DNA of 64,000 nucleotides from Blautia sp. (GCA_022777285.1 JALFGN010000065.1:88423-152422); one strand, 5' to 3'. Positions 18,712-28,098 are shown, numbered from the stretch's first letter. The notes: a model not told the origin generated them from the sequence alone. A program made the numbers and translations.

Positions 18712-19424
18712 ATATTCAGAATAACATTCTGTGTATAGAGTCCAAGATGTTTTTTATCCTCTTTGGAGAGCTGTTCGGGATAAATAGGTTTTCCATATTC
18801 CACAATTACTTTGGCAGGTTTGATTTTCGGAAACTGTGCTTCAAAAATCTCAGCGGAGTTATGAATGGCAATTGGAATAATGGGGCATCCGGATTTTGTG
18901 GCAATTTTAAAACTGCCCTCGTGGAAAGGAAGCAGTTCCAGTTCGCTCTCACCTTTGTTTCTGGTTCCTTCCGGGAAAATGCAGATGGAAATACCATTTT
19001 TTATTTTGTCAATGGCTGTTAAAATGGTTTTCAGTCCTTCTTTGATATCTTTCCTGTCCAGAAACAGACAATGAAGATAAGTCATCCATGTGGACAGAAG
19101 AGGAATCGGTTCCATCTCTTTTTTGGCAACATAGCCGGTGGGGTCCGGACACATTACATAGGTAAGAAGAATATCAAAGAAACTTCTGTGATTGCCTATG
19201 TAGAGAACTGCCGTATCACGGGGAACATTTTCGTGTCCTTTTACAGTAATGTCTGAGCCTGTAATTTTCAGGATAAAACGAAATACTGCCTGAATGATAC
19301 GGAGAGAGCTGATATCTTTTGTCCGTTTGTTATATTTTCCTATAATCCATTCTACAAGAAGGATAGGAATGGACAGAATCAGATATCCAATTACTACAAT
19401 GCATACTAAAATAAAACGTAACAT
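18690..19424 (-). CDS. plsC: 1-acyl-sn-glycerol-3-phosphate acyltransferase
   Basis: The 244-aa membrane-bound enzyme makes phosphatidic acid from lysophosphatidic acid. It has an N-terminal hydrophobic helix, the acyltransferase motif NHRSFFD, the glycerol-phosphate-binding FPEGTRNKGE and a later PIIPIAIHN. The track start is 25 codons too early; the ATG at 19424 follows AAAGGCGG. It has its own promoter with an operator-like palindrome. Confidence 0.92.
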   Translation of the reverse strand: MLRFILVCIVVIGYLILSIPILLVEWIIGKYNKRTKDISSLRIIQAVFRFILKITGSDITVKGHENVPRDTAVLYIGNHRSFFDILLTYVMCPDPTGYVAKKEMEPIPLLSTWMTYLHCLFLDRKDIKEGLKTILTAIDKIKNGISICIFPEGTRNKGESELELLPFHEGSFKIATKSGCPIIPIAIHNSAEIFEAQFPKIKPAKVIVEYGKPIYPEQLSKEDKKHLGLYTQNVILNMLKEMQA

Positions 19425-19438
19425 TGCAACCGCCTTTC

Positions 19439-19454
19439 TATACCGTTTGGTATA
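19439..19454. promoter_or_regulatory. Operator-like palindrome in the plsC leader
   Basis: TATACC-GTTT-GGTATA has 6-bp perfect arms and lies about +10 to +25 of the plsC transcript. Such a site fits a TetR-type repressor (inference). Confidence 0.5.
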
Positions 19455-19470
19455 TTCGTGTTTGTTATCT

Positions 19471-19499
19471 ATTATACGAAAAAAAGAAACTTGTTTCAA
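19471..19499 (-). promoter_or_regulatory. Promoter of plsC
   Basis: On the minus strand TTGAAA (19499-19494) and a perfect TATAAT (19476-19471) have a 17-base spacer. Confidence 0.75.
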
Positions 19500-19602
19500 G
19501 CCCCTGCAAGGATGTTCGTCAAAATATGTAAAAACAACTTGAAAAAAACAATGATTTGTAGTAACGTATCTAATACACGTTTATTTGTTTATGGGGGAAA
19601 AG

Positions 19603-21003
19603 ATGGAAAGGCAAGGTATATTCAAAAAACTGATTGGGGATAAAAAATTTTACAAAATGATTCTGATGATCGCAGTGCCGATTATGATCCAGAATGGAAT
19701 CACAAATTTTGTCAGCCTTCTGGACAATATTATGGTAGGGCGGATCGGGACAGAACAGATGTCGGGAGCGGCAATTGTCAATCAGTTGATTTTTGTGTAC
19801 AATCTCTGTATTTTCGGAGGTGTTTCCGGAGCCGGTATTTTTACTGCTCAGTATTTCGGACAAAAGGACGATGAAGGGGTAAGAAATACTTTCCGGTACA
19901 AGCTCTGGATGGCATGCATTCTTACGGTTGCTACGATTGTATTGATGCTGGCAGGCGGAGAAACTTTAATCAATTTGTATCTTCACGGAGAAGGAAGCCG
20001 TGAAAATGCAGCGGCAACGCTTCTTTACGGCAAACAGTATCTGGTTATTATGCTGGCAGGACTTCCGCCATTTATGCTGGTGCAGGTTTATGCAAGTACC
20101 CTTCGTGAATGTGGAGAGACAGTATTGCCAATGAAAGCCGGAATTACAGCAGTTGTGATCAATCTGGTATTCAATTATGTCTTAATATACGGAAAGTTTG
20201 GTTTTCCTGTACTTGGCGTGCAGGGTGCTGCAATTGCAACCGTACTTTCCAGGTATGTGGAAGCAGTGATTGTAGTCGGCTGGACGCACACGCACAAAGA
20301 GAAGAATCCTTATGCAGAGGGACTTTATCAGACCTTAAAGGTTCCGGCTTTTCTGACAAAAAAAATCCTGATCAAGGGTACACCACTGCTTTTGAATGAG
20401 ACTCTGTGGGCGGCAGGTATGGCGATGCTTACCCAGTGTTATTCCGTAAGAGGACTCAATGTAGTAGCAGCTTTAAATATCTCTAACACGATTAATAATG
20501 TATTTAATATTGTATTTATTGCGCTTGGAGATTCGGTAGCAATTGTGGTAGGACAACTTCTTGGAGCCGGTGATATGAAGAAAGCCAGAGATACTGACAC
20601 AAAGATGATTGCATTTTCAGTGTTCTGCTGTACGCTCGTTGCTGCAATCATGCTGCTTATGGCGCCTCTGTTTCCAATGCTTTATAATACCAATCAGGAA
20701 GCTAGAGAACTGGGCAAATATTTTATTATGGCAACAGCAATTTTCATGCCGCAGAATGCATTTCTTCATGCAACGTATTTTACTCTTCGGTCCGGGGGAA
20801 GAACCATTGTCACGTTCTTGTTTGACAGTGTATTTATCTGGTGTGTCAGCGTATCCATTGCATTTACACTAAGTCGTTTTACCACACTTCCTGTCATTGC
20901 CATTTATGTAATGGTTCAGCTTGGAGATATTATCAAATGTGTAATCGGATTTATACTGGTCAAAAAAGGGGTATGGCTGCAGAATATTGTAACAAGTGAC
21001 TGA
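19603..21003 (+). CDS. MATE-family efflux transporter
   Basis: The ~466-aa protein has about 12 hydrophobic segments and the MATE N-terminal pattern (AVPIMIQNGITNFVSLLDNIMVGRIG). The second half repeats the pattern. It is likely a Na+ or H+ driven exporter of cationic drugs or metabolites; the substrate is unknown. I start at the ATG following GGGGG with 5 bases between (MERQGIFKKLIG); the track TTG and an intermediate ATG lie upstream or inside that box. It is a single gene with its own terminator. Confidence 0.9.
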   Translation: MERQGIFKKLIGDKKFYKMILMIAVPIMIQNGITNFVSLLDNIMVGRIGTEQMSGAAIVNQLIFVYNLCIFGGVSGAGIFTAQYFGQKDDEGVRNTFRYKLWMACILTVATIVLMLAGGETLINLYLHGEGSRENAAATLLYGKQYLVIMLAGLPPFMLVQVYASTLRECGETVLPMKAGITAVVINLVFNYVLIYGKFGFPVLGVQGAAIATVLSRYVEAVIVVGWTHTHKEKNPYAEGLYQTLKVPAFLTKKILIKGTPLLLNETLWAAGMAMLTQCYSVRGLNVVAALNISNTINNVFNIVFIALGDSVAIVVGQLLGAGDMKKARDTDTKMIAFSVFCCTLVAAIMLLMAPLFPMLYNTNQEARELGKYFIMATAIFMPQNAFLHATYFTLRSGGRTIVTFLFDSVFIWCVSVSIAFTLSRFTTLPVIAIYVMVQLGDIIKCVIGFILVKKGVWLQNIVTSD

Positions 21004-21012
21004 AAAGAATGA

Positions 21013-21048
21013 AAACAGATCTGTGTAATAACAGGTCTGTTTTTTTGT
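21013..21048 (+). terminator. Intrinsic terminator after the MATE gene
   Basis: AACAGAtCTGT ... ACAGgTCTGTT is followed by a T7 run. Confidence 0.8.
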
Positions 21049-21116
21049 GGAAGCGTTCTGAAAAGAAATGTGATTTCATATACTATGGATGAGATGGTTT
21101 CGAAGGCGGCATTTTG

Positions 21117-21521
21117 GTGAACCGAATAAAGACAGTCTTTGTTCTATTATTTCTGCTGTGTTTGTTGTCCGGTTGTTCGATTGAGAAGGTCAGAGCACAG
21201 AATGGAGTAAAACCGGAGTATACGGTTATGAAAGAAACAGATTTTCCGGATAAAGTAAAAGAACTGATCGCAGAGAATAAAGAATCGGAGTTTCAGCTTA
21301 CATATCAGGATGGTTCCTGGCTTTATCTGATCAAAGGATATGGAAAACAGAAAACCGGCGGTTACAGCATCCAGATTGAAGATTTATCTTTATGGGAAAA
21401 TGCGATCCATTTACAGACAGTTTTACTTGGCCCGGAAGAAGAAGATTTAAAAGACGATCCATCGTATCCGTATCTGGTGGTAAGGATGAAGTATCGGGAA
21501 GAACCGGTAATTTTTGAATGA
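21117..21521 (+). CDS. PrcB-like small lipoprotein
   Basis: The 134-aa protein has a lipoprotein signal peptide (lipobox LLSGC) followed by ~110 residues with a PrcB_C-like pattern (GYGKQKTGGYSIQIEDL). In other bacteria PrcB-type domains accompany proteases, but here none is adjacent. The GTG start has AAGGCGG 7 bases ahead; the track TTG is one codon earlier. The stop lies 14 bases before the SPOCS gene start, so the pair is probably one operon. Family assignment is moderate. Confidence 0.7.
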   Translation: MNRIKTVFVLLFLLCLLSGCSIEKVRAQNGVKPEYTVMKETDFPDKVKELIAENKESEFQLTYQDGSWLYLIKGYGKQKTGGYSIQIEDLSLWENAIHLQTVLLGPEEEDLKDDPSYPYLVVRMKYREEPVIFE

Positions 21522-21535
21522 AAAGAGGTTTTAAT

Positions 21536-23095
21536 GTGGAGCTCATTACAAAACAGGTGCGCATGATGCATACAAAATGTCAGGCAGTCAGTCAGATTAC
21601 TTTTGATGAGGATCTGAATGTACCGGATGCAAAGCCGGATGTGGGACGTATGATACAGAAAAAAGGGGAGATACAGATTGAAGATCTGCAGATCTCCGAA
21701 GGTCATGCATTTATTTCCGGAGCACTTCTGGTAGCGCTCCTTTATGTCAGTGACAGTGAAGAACGGAAAGTACAGAGTCTCTTAGGAACACTTCCAATCG
21801 GAGAAACATTGCATCTGGAAGGTCTGGAAAACGGAGATAAAGTAAGGCTGTGCTGGGATATTGAAGATTTGAGTGTGCAGCTCATTAATTCCAGAAAGCT
21901 CAATATAAAAGCACTGGTTACTTTTACTGGTTTTGTGGAGGAAATAAAAGAAGTGCTGCTTCCGGCAGGTGTGGAAGAAGAAAATATCTCTCAGAAAAAG
22001 AAAGATATTTCTGTCATGGGAATCGGAGTACATAAAAAGGACACCATGCGAGTGAAGGAAGAAATTACACTTGCCTCGAATAAGCCCAATATTCATGAAC
22101 TGTTGTGGAATACAGCGGAGACAAGAGGAATGGATATCCGGACACAGAATGATAAGATTACCGTAAAAGGAGAACTGTTTTTATTTGCTCTTTACAGAGG
22201 AGAGGATGACAATAATTCTCTTCAATGGCTGGAGAACTCTATACCTTTTTATCAGGAAATGGAATGTGCAGGATGCAGGGAGGATATGGTGCCGAATGTA
22301 GAAATTATGGCGCCGCACAGTGAATTGAAAGTAAAGACAGACAACGATGGAGAAGAACGGATCATTAGTATTGATACCGTGTTGGAAATGGAAATAAAAT
22401 TATATGAGGAAGAAGAACTTTCTATTCTATTGGATGTATATACACCTTCCAGAGATTTGCGGACCGTTTGTGAAAATACGAAGCTGCAAAGCCTTCTGGT
22501 GAAAAATGTTTCCAAGTGCCGCATCAGTGACCGGATGAAAACAGAGCCGAATCAGGGAAAAATTTTACAGATCTGTCATAGTGATGGAAACATAAAAGTA
22601 GATGATACCAGACTGGTGGAAAATGGAATAGAAGTGGAAGGAATCGTTCAGGTGCGCATTTTGTATATTATAGGAGATGATGAAATGCCGTTTTATTCGA
22701 TGGATGCCATGATTCCATTTTCTCATGTGATTGAGGCATCGCAGATTGGAAAGGATTGTGTTTATCATCTTCGGACAGATCTGGAACAGCTTTCCACAAC
22801 TATGATCGACAGTGATGAAATAGAAGTAAAGATCGTTATGAATTTGAATGCTCTTGTCTTCAGACAGACAGATACGCCCATTGTCCGGGAAATAGAGGAA
22901 CAGGAACTGGACCGGGAGAAGCTTCGAAGTATGCCGGGGATTGTGGCATATCAGGTACAGCCCCAGGATACCATGTGGGATATTGCAAAAAAATTTTATA
23001 CAACGACAGACAATATTGTTGCATTGAATCATCTGGAATCAGAAGAACTGCATCCTTATGAAACGTTGATTCTTATGAAAACAGTAGAAAGTTAA
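21536..23095 (+). CDS. SPOCS (DUF3794) domain protein with C-terminal LysM
   Basis: The product (519 aa) begins VELITKQVRMMHTKCQA, as DUF3794 proteins do. It contains at least two SPOCS-type repeats, with EDLNVPDAKPDVGRMIQ in the first. A LysM follows at ~475-519 (YQVQPQDTMWDIAKKFYTT). SPOCS and LysM combinations are typical of clostridial spore-coat or cortex proteins. I choose the GTG at 21536 because AGAGG precedes it by about 7 bases and homologous N-termini fit; the ATG at 21518 would overlap the previous stop by 4 bases. A role in spore coat assembly is family-based inference. Confidence 0.83.
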   Translation: MELITKQVRMMHTKCQAVSQITFDEDLNVPDAKPDVGRMIQKKGEIQIEDLQISEGHAFISGALLVALLYVSDSEERKVQSLLGTLPIGETLHLEGLENGDKVRLCWDIEDLSVQLINSRKLNIKALVTFTGFVEEIKEVLLPAGVEEENISQKKKDISVMGIGVHKKDTMRVKEEITLASNKPNIHELLWNTAETRGMDIRTQNDKITVKGELFLFALYRGEDDNNSLQWLENSIPFYQEMECAGCREDMVPNVEIMAPHSELKVKTDNDGEERIISIDTVLEMEIKLYEEEELSILLDVYTPSRDLRTVCENTKLQSLLVKNVSKCRISDRMKTEPNQGKILQICHSDGNIKVDDTRLVENGIEVEGIVQVRILYIIGDDEMPFYSMDAMIPFSHVIEASQIGKDCVYHLRTDLEQLSTTMIDSDEIEVKIVMNLNALVFRQTDTPIVREIEEQELDREKLRSMPGIVAYQVQPQDTMWDIAKKFYTTTDNIVALNHLESEELHPYETLILMKTVES

Positions 23096-23129
23096 ATTTT
23101 AAAATTTTAAAAAATCCGGAAAAATATTA

Positions 23130-23158
23130 TTGAAAAGGGAAAAAATATAAGTTAGAAT
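23130..23158 (+). promoter_or_regulatory. Promoter of ispE-gntR
   Basis: TTGAAA (23130-23135) and TAGAAT (23153-23158) have a 17-base spacer. The leader before ispE is about 60 bases. Confidence 0.65.
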
Positions 23159-23225
23159 AAAATATATACAGAAGAATACAGTATACAAAAAACATAAGGA
23201 TAGAAAAGTACAGGGGTAGAAAAAG

Positions 23226-24098
23226 ATGAGATTAAGAGCACTGGCCAAAATTAATCTGGGTTTGGATGTAATCAGAAAAAGGGAAGATGGTTATCATGAA
23301 GTTCGTATGATCATGCAGACCATAAATATGTATGATCAGCTCGAAATTGATATCAAAGAGGAACCGGGGATTTCCATTACTACAAATCTTCCTTTTATTC
23401 CTACAAATGAAAATAATCTGGTGTATAAAGCAGCAAAGCTGCTGATGGATGAATTCCATATTGAAAAGGGCATTACTGTAGAACTTCAGAAATTTATTCC
23501 GGTTGCTGCGGGAATGGCAGGAGGAAGTTCGGATGCTGCAGCTACTATGATCGGTATGAATCGGTTGTTTGGTCTTGGGCTGACAGTCAGACAGCTTATG
23601 GAACGCAGTGTGTCGATTGGAGCAGATGTACCTTATTGTCTGCTTCGGGGAACTGCCCTTGCGGAGGGGATTGGAGAGAAGCTGCGTCCATTGCCGCCTT
23701 GTCCGAACTGTTATGTATTGATCGGGAAGCCATCCATCAGTGTATCTACAAAATTTGTTTATGAGAAACTGGACGCAGGAAATATAGAAGAACATCCGGA
23801 TATTGACCGGATACTGGAAGGGCTTCAGTGGCATAATCTCAACAAGATATCCGAAAATATGGGGAACGTTCTGGAAAGTGTGACGATACCTGCTTATCCG
23901 ATCATAGAAGAAATCAAAAATCATATGAAAGAACATGGGGCAGTCAATGCGATGATGAGCGGAAGCGGTCCTACTGTATTTGGACTTTTTGATGACAAGA
24001 TGGTAGCAGAAAGAGCCTGCGAGGCTCTGAGGGAAAGCCATCTTGCCAGAACTGTTTTTCTGACCACGGTATTTAACAACGGAGGAACACGCAGATGA
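23226..24098 (+). CDS. ispE: 4-diphosphocytidyl-2-C-methyl-D-erythritol kinase
   Basis: This 290-aa GHMP kinase of the MEP isoprenoid pathway phosphorylates CDP-ME at the 2-OH. Signatures are AKINLGLDV--KREDGYHEV at the N-terminus, the ATP loop PVAAGMAGGSSDAAA and the C-terminal MMSGSGPTVFGLF. AGGGG stands before the ATG. The stop overlaps the next ATG (ATGA), coupling it to a GntR regulator. Confidence 0.95.
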   Translation: MRLRALAKINLGLDVIRKREDGYHEVRMIMQTINMYDQLEIDIKEEPGISITTNLPFIPTNENNLVYKAAKLLMDEFHIEKGITVELQKFIPVAAGMAGGSSDAAATMIGMNRLFGLGLTVRQLMERSVSIGADVPYCLLRGTALAEGIGEKLRPLPPCPNCYVLIGKPSISVSTKFVYEKLDAGNIEEHPDIDRILEGLQWHNLNKISENMGNVLESVTIPAYPIIEEIKNHMKEHGAVNAMMSGSGPTVFGLFDDKMVAERACEALRESHLARTVFLTTVFNNGGTRR

Positions 24099-24766
24099 CA
24101 ATGGATTTGGAAATGCATATGGATGAATATCTTCCGCTGCGTGATGTGGTTTTCAACACATTGCGAAGAGCGATACTGAAAGGGGATCTGAAACCAGGGG
24201 AGCGTCTTATGGAGATTGCGCTGGCAGAGAAACTGGGTGTAAGCCGTACCCCGATTCGGGAAGCGATCCGTAAACTGGAGTTGGAAGGTCTTGTGGTGAT
24301 GACACCGAGAAAGGGTGCAAAAGTGGCTTCTATTACGGAGCGGGATCTGAATGATGTTCTGGAAGTACGAAAAGGGATGGAGGAGCTTGCAATTAAGCTG
24401 GCCTGTCAGAGGATTACAACGGATCAGATGGACCAACTGGAACGTGTGGAAAAGAAATTTTTAAATCTTATTGAAAGTGGAAAGCTTACGGAACTGGCAG
24501 AGGTGGATGTGGAATTCCATGATATTATCTACAATGCCACCAACAATAAACGTCTGGTGCAGATGCTCAGTAATCTGCGGGAACAGATGTACCGTTATCG
24601 GATGGAATATCTGAAAGACAGTGCAGTGCGAAAGAAACTGGCAGAAGAACATGGAGAAATTTGTAAGGCTCTTCGAAAAAGAGATATGGAAGGTGCCCTC
24701 AGATGCATTTATGTTCATGTAGATAATCAGCAAAAAGCGATTATCCGCAGTTTGAATGCAGAATGA
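24095..24766 (+). CDS. GntR-family regulator, FadR/FCD subfamily
   Basis: The 223-aa protein has an N-terminal winged helix (LMEIALAEKLGVSRTPIREAIRKLELEGLV) and a C-terminal all-helical FCD domain. Candidate metal ligands are Asp/His in EVDVEFHD, His in EEHGEI and His in YVHVDNQ. FCD regulators usually sense small organic acids; the effector is unknown. GGAGG precedes the ATG. Coupling to ispE is probably a matter of arrangement rather than regulation of the MEP pathway (inference). Confidence 0.9.
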   Translation: MTMDLEMHMDEYLPLRDVVFNTLRRAILKGDLKPGERLMEIALAEKLGVSRTPIREAIRKLELEGLVVMTPRKGAKVASITERDLNDVLEVRKGMEELAIKLACQRITTDQMDQLERVEKKFLNLIESGKLTELAEVDVEFHDIIYNATNNKRLVQMLSNLREQMYRYRMEYLKDSAVRKKLAEEHGEICKALRKRDMEGALRCIYVHVDNQQKAIIRSLNAE

Positions 24767-24804
24767 TCGGATGAATAAAAACAAAAAACAGGGGAAATTC
24801 TAAG

Positions 24805-24829
24805 AGAGATGCGTAAGCATCTCTTTTTT
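24805..24829 (+). terminator. Intrinsic terminator of ispE-gntR
   Basis: AGAGATGC-GTAA-GCATCTCT is followed by T6. Confidence 0.9.
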
Positions 24830-24865
24830 CATTCAATTTACACATGTTTCTGAAAGGAGACAGAT

Positions 24866-26365
24866 ATGGAGCGACAAAGTAAAATTTCTTCCTTTATAGA
24901 AGAAAATGAAACTTATATAAGAGAAACTTTGAAAGACTGTGATGATATTATCATTCGGCCCATGATTCTGGGACAGGAAAAGAAAATCCATTGTCTTGTG
25001 GTTTATGTTGAAGTGGCAGTCAGTAATATGATGCTGGAGGATTCTGTAATCGGCAAGCTGATCAATCATATGTGGGAAATGCCACGAGATGAGATCCTGG
25101 AGTTTGTCCAGGATAATGGCCTGGGGATTTCAGATGTAAAGACACTGAATACGATGCAGGAGGCTTTGGGATGTGTGTTTGCAGGGAATGCCGTTTTCTT
25201 TTTGGACGGTTATCCTCATGCTGTAAAAGTGTCAAGCCAGGGGTACCCAAAGCTTGACATTCAGGAAGCATCCAGAGAAAAAGTGCTGAGAGGTTCCAGA
25301 GAAAGTTTTACAGATGCATTAAAAACAAACTCTGCATTGGTACGAAAGCGTATCAGAGATCCGGAATTGAAAGTAAAAGAAAAGAAGCTTGGAAGACGCA
25401 GTCAGACGATGGTACAAATTCTTTATATGGAGGGAATTGTAAGGAAGGAACTTTTAGACGAACTTGACAGGCGGCTGGAAGGTTTTGAAATTGACGGGGT
25501 TTTGGACAGTGGAATCGTGGAACAGCTTACCGGAGATAACTGGATTTCTCCTTTTCCGCAGTTTCAGACAACAGAAAGACCGGACAAATGTGCGATGGAA
25601 GTATTGAACGGAAGAATCCTTCTTCTGGTGGATCATTCTCCGGAAGGACTGCTTCTGCCGGCAGCTTTTAATGATTTTCTGCAGGTCAGTGAAGATCAGT
25701 ATCAAAATTTTGAGATGGCTACCTTTCTTAGAATAATCCGCTATCTGGCAACCGCTTTTTCTATGCTGTTTTCCGGTGTCTATCTGGCAGTTACGAATTT
25801 TCATACGCAGGTTCTTCCTTCCAATCTGATTCTGTCTTTTGCAGAAGCAAGGAAGGGAGTTCCCTTTCCGGGAATTCTGGAAATTTTCTTTATGGAAGTT
25901 GCTTTTGAAAGTATTCGGGAAGCGGGTGTACGGGCGCCTGGCCCACTGGGCGGAACCATAGGAATTGTGGGAGGTCTGATCATTGGACAGGCAGCCGTAT
26001 CGGCGAATCTGGTCAGTCCGATTGTTGTAGTGATTGTAGCAATTACTGCACTGGCTACCCTTGCGATTCCAAATGAGGAATTTTCTGCGCCTTTTCGTCT
26101 TTTGAAATTTGGGTTTATTGTTTTGGGAGGAACCATGGGGATGTTTGGAATTTTGCTGGGGTTATATCTGATTCTCGGTCATCTGGCAGGATTGAAAAGT
26201 TTTGGAATTCCATATCTGGTACCTTTTGCAGCACAGAGAAAAGAAGGATACAGAGGACTGAGAGATGGAATTCTTATCCTGCCGACCAGATTTCGGAAAA
26301 GAAGACCTCTGTATGCAAGAAAAGAGCAGAAAATAAGATTGAAAATGAAAAATGGAGGAAATTAG
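24866..26365 (+). CDS. Spore germination protein, GerA family (A subunit)
   Basis: The 499-aa germinant receptor A subunit has a hydrophilic N-terminal half (~1-280) and then four or five membrane helices with the family signature SNLILSFAEARKGVPFP and ESIREAGVRAPGPLGGTIGIVGGL. It would sit in the inner spore membrane and sense germinants. AAAGGAG precedes the ATG. It is the first gene of a GerA-GerB-GerC operon, with gerB starting one base after its stop. The germinant specificity cannot be read from sequence. Confidence 0.94.
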   Translation: MERQSKISSFIEENETYIRETLKDCDDIIIRPMILGQEKKIHCLVVYVEVAVSNMMLEDSVIGKLINHMWEMPRDEILEFVQDNGLGISDVKTLNTMQEALGCVFAGNAVFFLDGYPHAVKVSSQGYPKLDIQEASREKVLRGSRESFTDALKTNSALVRKRIRDPELKVKEKKLGRRSQTMVQILYMEGIVRKELLDELDRRLEGFEIDGVLDSGIVEQLTGDNWISPFPQFQTTERPDKCAMEVLNGRILLLVDHSPEGLLLPAAFNDFLQVSEDQYQNFEMATFLRIIRYLATAFSMLFSGVYLAVTNFHTQVLPSNLILSFAEARKGVPFPGILEIFFMEVAFESIREAGVRAPGPLGGTIGIVGGLIIGQAAVSANLVSPIVVVIVAITALATLAIPNEEFSAPFRLLKFGFIVLGGTMGMFGILLGLYLILGHLAGLKSFGIPYLVPFAAQRKEGYRGLRDGILILPTRFRKRRPLYARKEQKIRLKMKNGGN

Positions 26366-26366
26366 C

Positions 26367-27434
26367 ATGTTTGCGGATAATCGGACGATTTCCCACCGCC
26401 AGCTTTTCCGGCAGATCGTTTTGTGTTTTACAGGGGTTCTCCTTGTTGTTGTACCGGCCTTATCCGGACTTTCAGGGGCCAGAGGCGTCCTCTGTCTGTT
26501 TTTTATGTATGGTTTATTTATACCTGGAAGCATTTTTTTTGTTCGTATTCGGGCTTGCTATGAGAGACCGGAGAAATATCTGGGAAAATTCTGGGGCAGA
26601 ATTTTCTGTCTGTTTTATATCTCTTATCTCTTTTTTACAGGAATTTTTTTGCTTCTTCTGATCAGCCGTATTGCAGAGCGGTATTTTATTGAGGGAAGCG
26701 AGCCTATTCTGATCATTCTTTTGAGTGGTGCCGTCTGTTATATGGGATGTCATCAGGGACTGGAACGAAGAGGGCGTATGGGAGAAGTTGTCTTTTCTCT
26801 GCTTCTTTTTTTGATCGGGTTGATGTTGCTGTTGGCGATTGGAAAAATGAATCCCGGATATCTGTCATTTCACGAAAAAACAACCTGGAACGGGTGGATG
26901 GGAAGTATTTATGAAGCCTTCTGTCTTTATCTGCCTGTTTTTTTTCTTCCGTTTACTCTGGCAAATGTGGAACGTCCCGGAAGGGGAGGAAAGGCGATGA
27001 ACCTGGCAGTCCTTCTGGTGACATCCCTTGTATCTTTTTCACTGATTCTTCTCCAGGGAGCATTTGGGAAAAATGGATATGAACAGAAAAAATATCCGCT
27101 TTTTGATCTGATGGCAGGTGTGAAGCTTCCCGGGGATTTTCTGGAACGGGTGGATATTTTCTGGATCGGTGCAGTCCTTTTCTGTATTCTTTATGCTATG
27201 GGAAGTATCTTTTTTTATTGCCATACAGTATTGGAGAAATGTCATATGGAGTCCTGGGCACTCTGGATTGCAATTGCTTTGGTGACAGCAGCTGCAGCGA
27301 CAGAAAAAACGGGAATATCTCCGGAGATATATGGGAAACTTCTTGCGTATGTTTATGGGCCGCTCTTTCCTGTTTCCGGAGCAGTTGCAGGAATGGCTCT
27401 GAAAAGAAAACGGAAGGAAGGTGGCACGCAATGA
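26367..27434 (+). CDS. Spore germination permease, GerB family (endospore germination permease)
   Basis: The 355-aa protein has about ten hydrophobic segments of the APC-type GerB fold (ISHRQLFRQIVLCFTGVLLVVVPALSG at the start). It would bind the germinant in the inner spore membrane. The track start is five codons early; the ATG at 26367 has GGAGG 8 bases before it, formed by the last codons of gerA. The gerC-like ATG overlaps its stop by 4 bases. Confidence 0.9.
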   Translation: MFADNRTISHRQLFRQIVLCFTGVLLVVVPALSGLSGARGVLCLFFMYGLFIPGSIFFVRIRACYERPEKYLGKFWGRIFCLFYISYLFFTGIFLLLLISRIAERYFIEGSEPILIILLSGAVCYMGCHQGLERRGRMGEVVFSLLLFLIGLMLLLAIGKMNPGYLSFHEKTTWNGWMGSIYEAFCLYLPVFFLPFTLANVERPGRGGKAMNLAVLLVTSLVSFSLILLQGAFGKNGYEQKKYPLFDLMAGVKLPGDFLERVDIFWIGAVLFCILYAMGSIFFYCHTVLEKCHMESWALWIAIALVTAAAATEKTGISPEIYGKLLAYVYGPLFPVSGAVAGMALKRKRKEGGTQ

Positions 27435-28069
27435 AAAGAAGATACAGGATGATAGCTGTCGTATTTCTTCTGACAGGCAGCCTTTGGGCATGTGGAGTTC
27501 CGCTGGAAGACCGGGCATTTCCTCTTTCTGTGGCTGTAGACTATACAGAGGGAAAGTATGAGGTATATTATGGCATGCCTGACCTTTCAGCAGAGACAGG
27601 ACAGGATAAGGAAGGAGAAAACAGCGGGCAGAAAGAAACGGTTGTATGTTACAGAGGAAGGAGTATGGAAGAAACAGAAGAACTTTTTCTGCGCAGCCAG
27701 GAAGATTATCTGGATCTGGGACATGTAAAAGCGTTTCTTCTGGGAGAAAATCTTCTGAAAAATAAGAATGCCTATGAAGCACTTCTGGCATATCTGGAAG
27801 AAAAACCGTCCGTTGCCGGAAATATTTATGTCTTTTCCTGCCGTTCTCCCAGGGAAATCATGGAACTGGAGGGAACGGAACTGGATTCCCTGGGTACTTT
27901 TCTTGTGCGGATTGTAGAGAGTCGTCCTTACAGCCGGCAGGAAGAACAGACAGATCTGCAGAGTCTGTATAATGCATGGCACAATCAGGAGAACAGACCA
28001 TCTATGCTGCAGGTGGAGGCAGAAGGCCAGACACTTCTGGTAAAAGGAAATCTCTATGAAAGAGAATAA
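27431..28069 (+). CDS. Short GerC-type germination lipoprotein (N-terminal domain only)
   Basis: The product has a lipoprotein signal (lipobox region SLWACG), a start resembling the Ger(x)C N-terminal domain (LEDRAFPLSVAVDY) and a segment around VKAFLLGENLLKN. Normal GerC subunits are about 370-400 aa; this one is only 212 aa and stops before the usual C-terminal three-domain part. No continuation is found in other frames downstream, where spoIIR starts 29 bases later. It is therefore a natural short form or an old truncation. The first ~70 residues of the track ORF are out-of-frame gerB. Confidence 0.8.
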   Translation: MKRRYRMIAVVFLLTGSLWACGVPLEDRAFPLSVAVDYTEGKYEVYYGMPDLSAETGQDKEGENSGQKETVVCYRGRSMEETEELFLRSQEDYLDLGHVKAFLLGENLLKNKNAYEALLAYLEEKPSVAGNIYVFSCRSPREIMELEGTELDSLGTFLVRIVESRPYSRQEEQTDLQSLYNAWHNQENRPSMLQVEAEGQTLLVKGNLYERE

Positions 28070-28098
28070 ACAGAAGCAAGTATGGAAATACTTGGTAT

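Noticed and set aside
23232-24101. 289-aa ORF antisense to ispE
   Set aside because: It is opposite a confident GHMP kinase with no recognisable domain.
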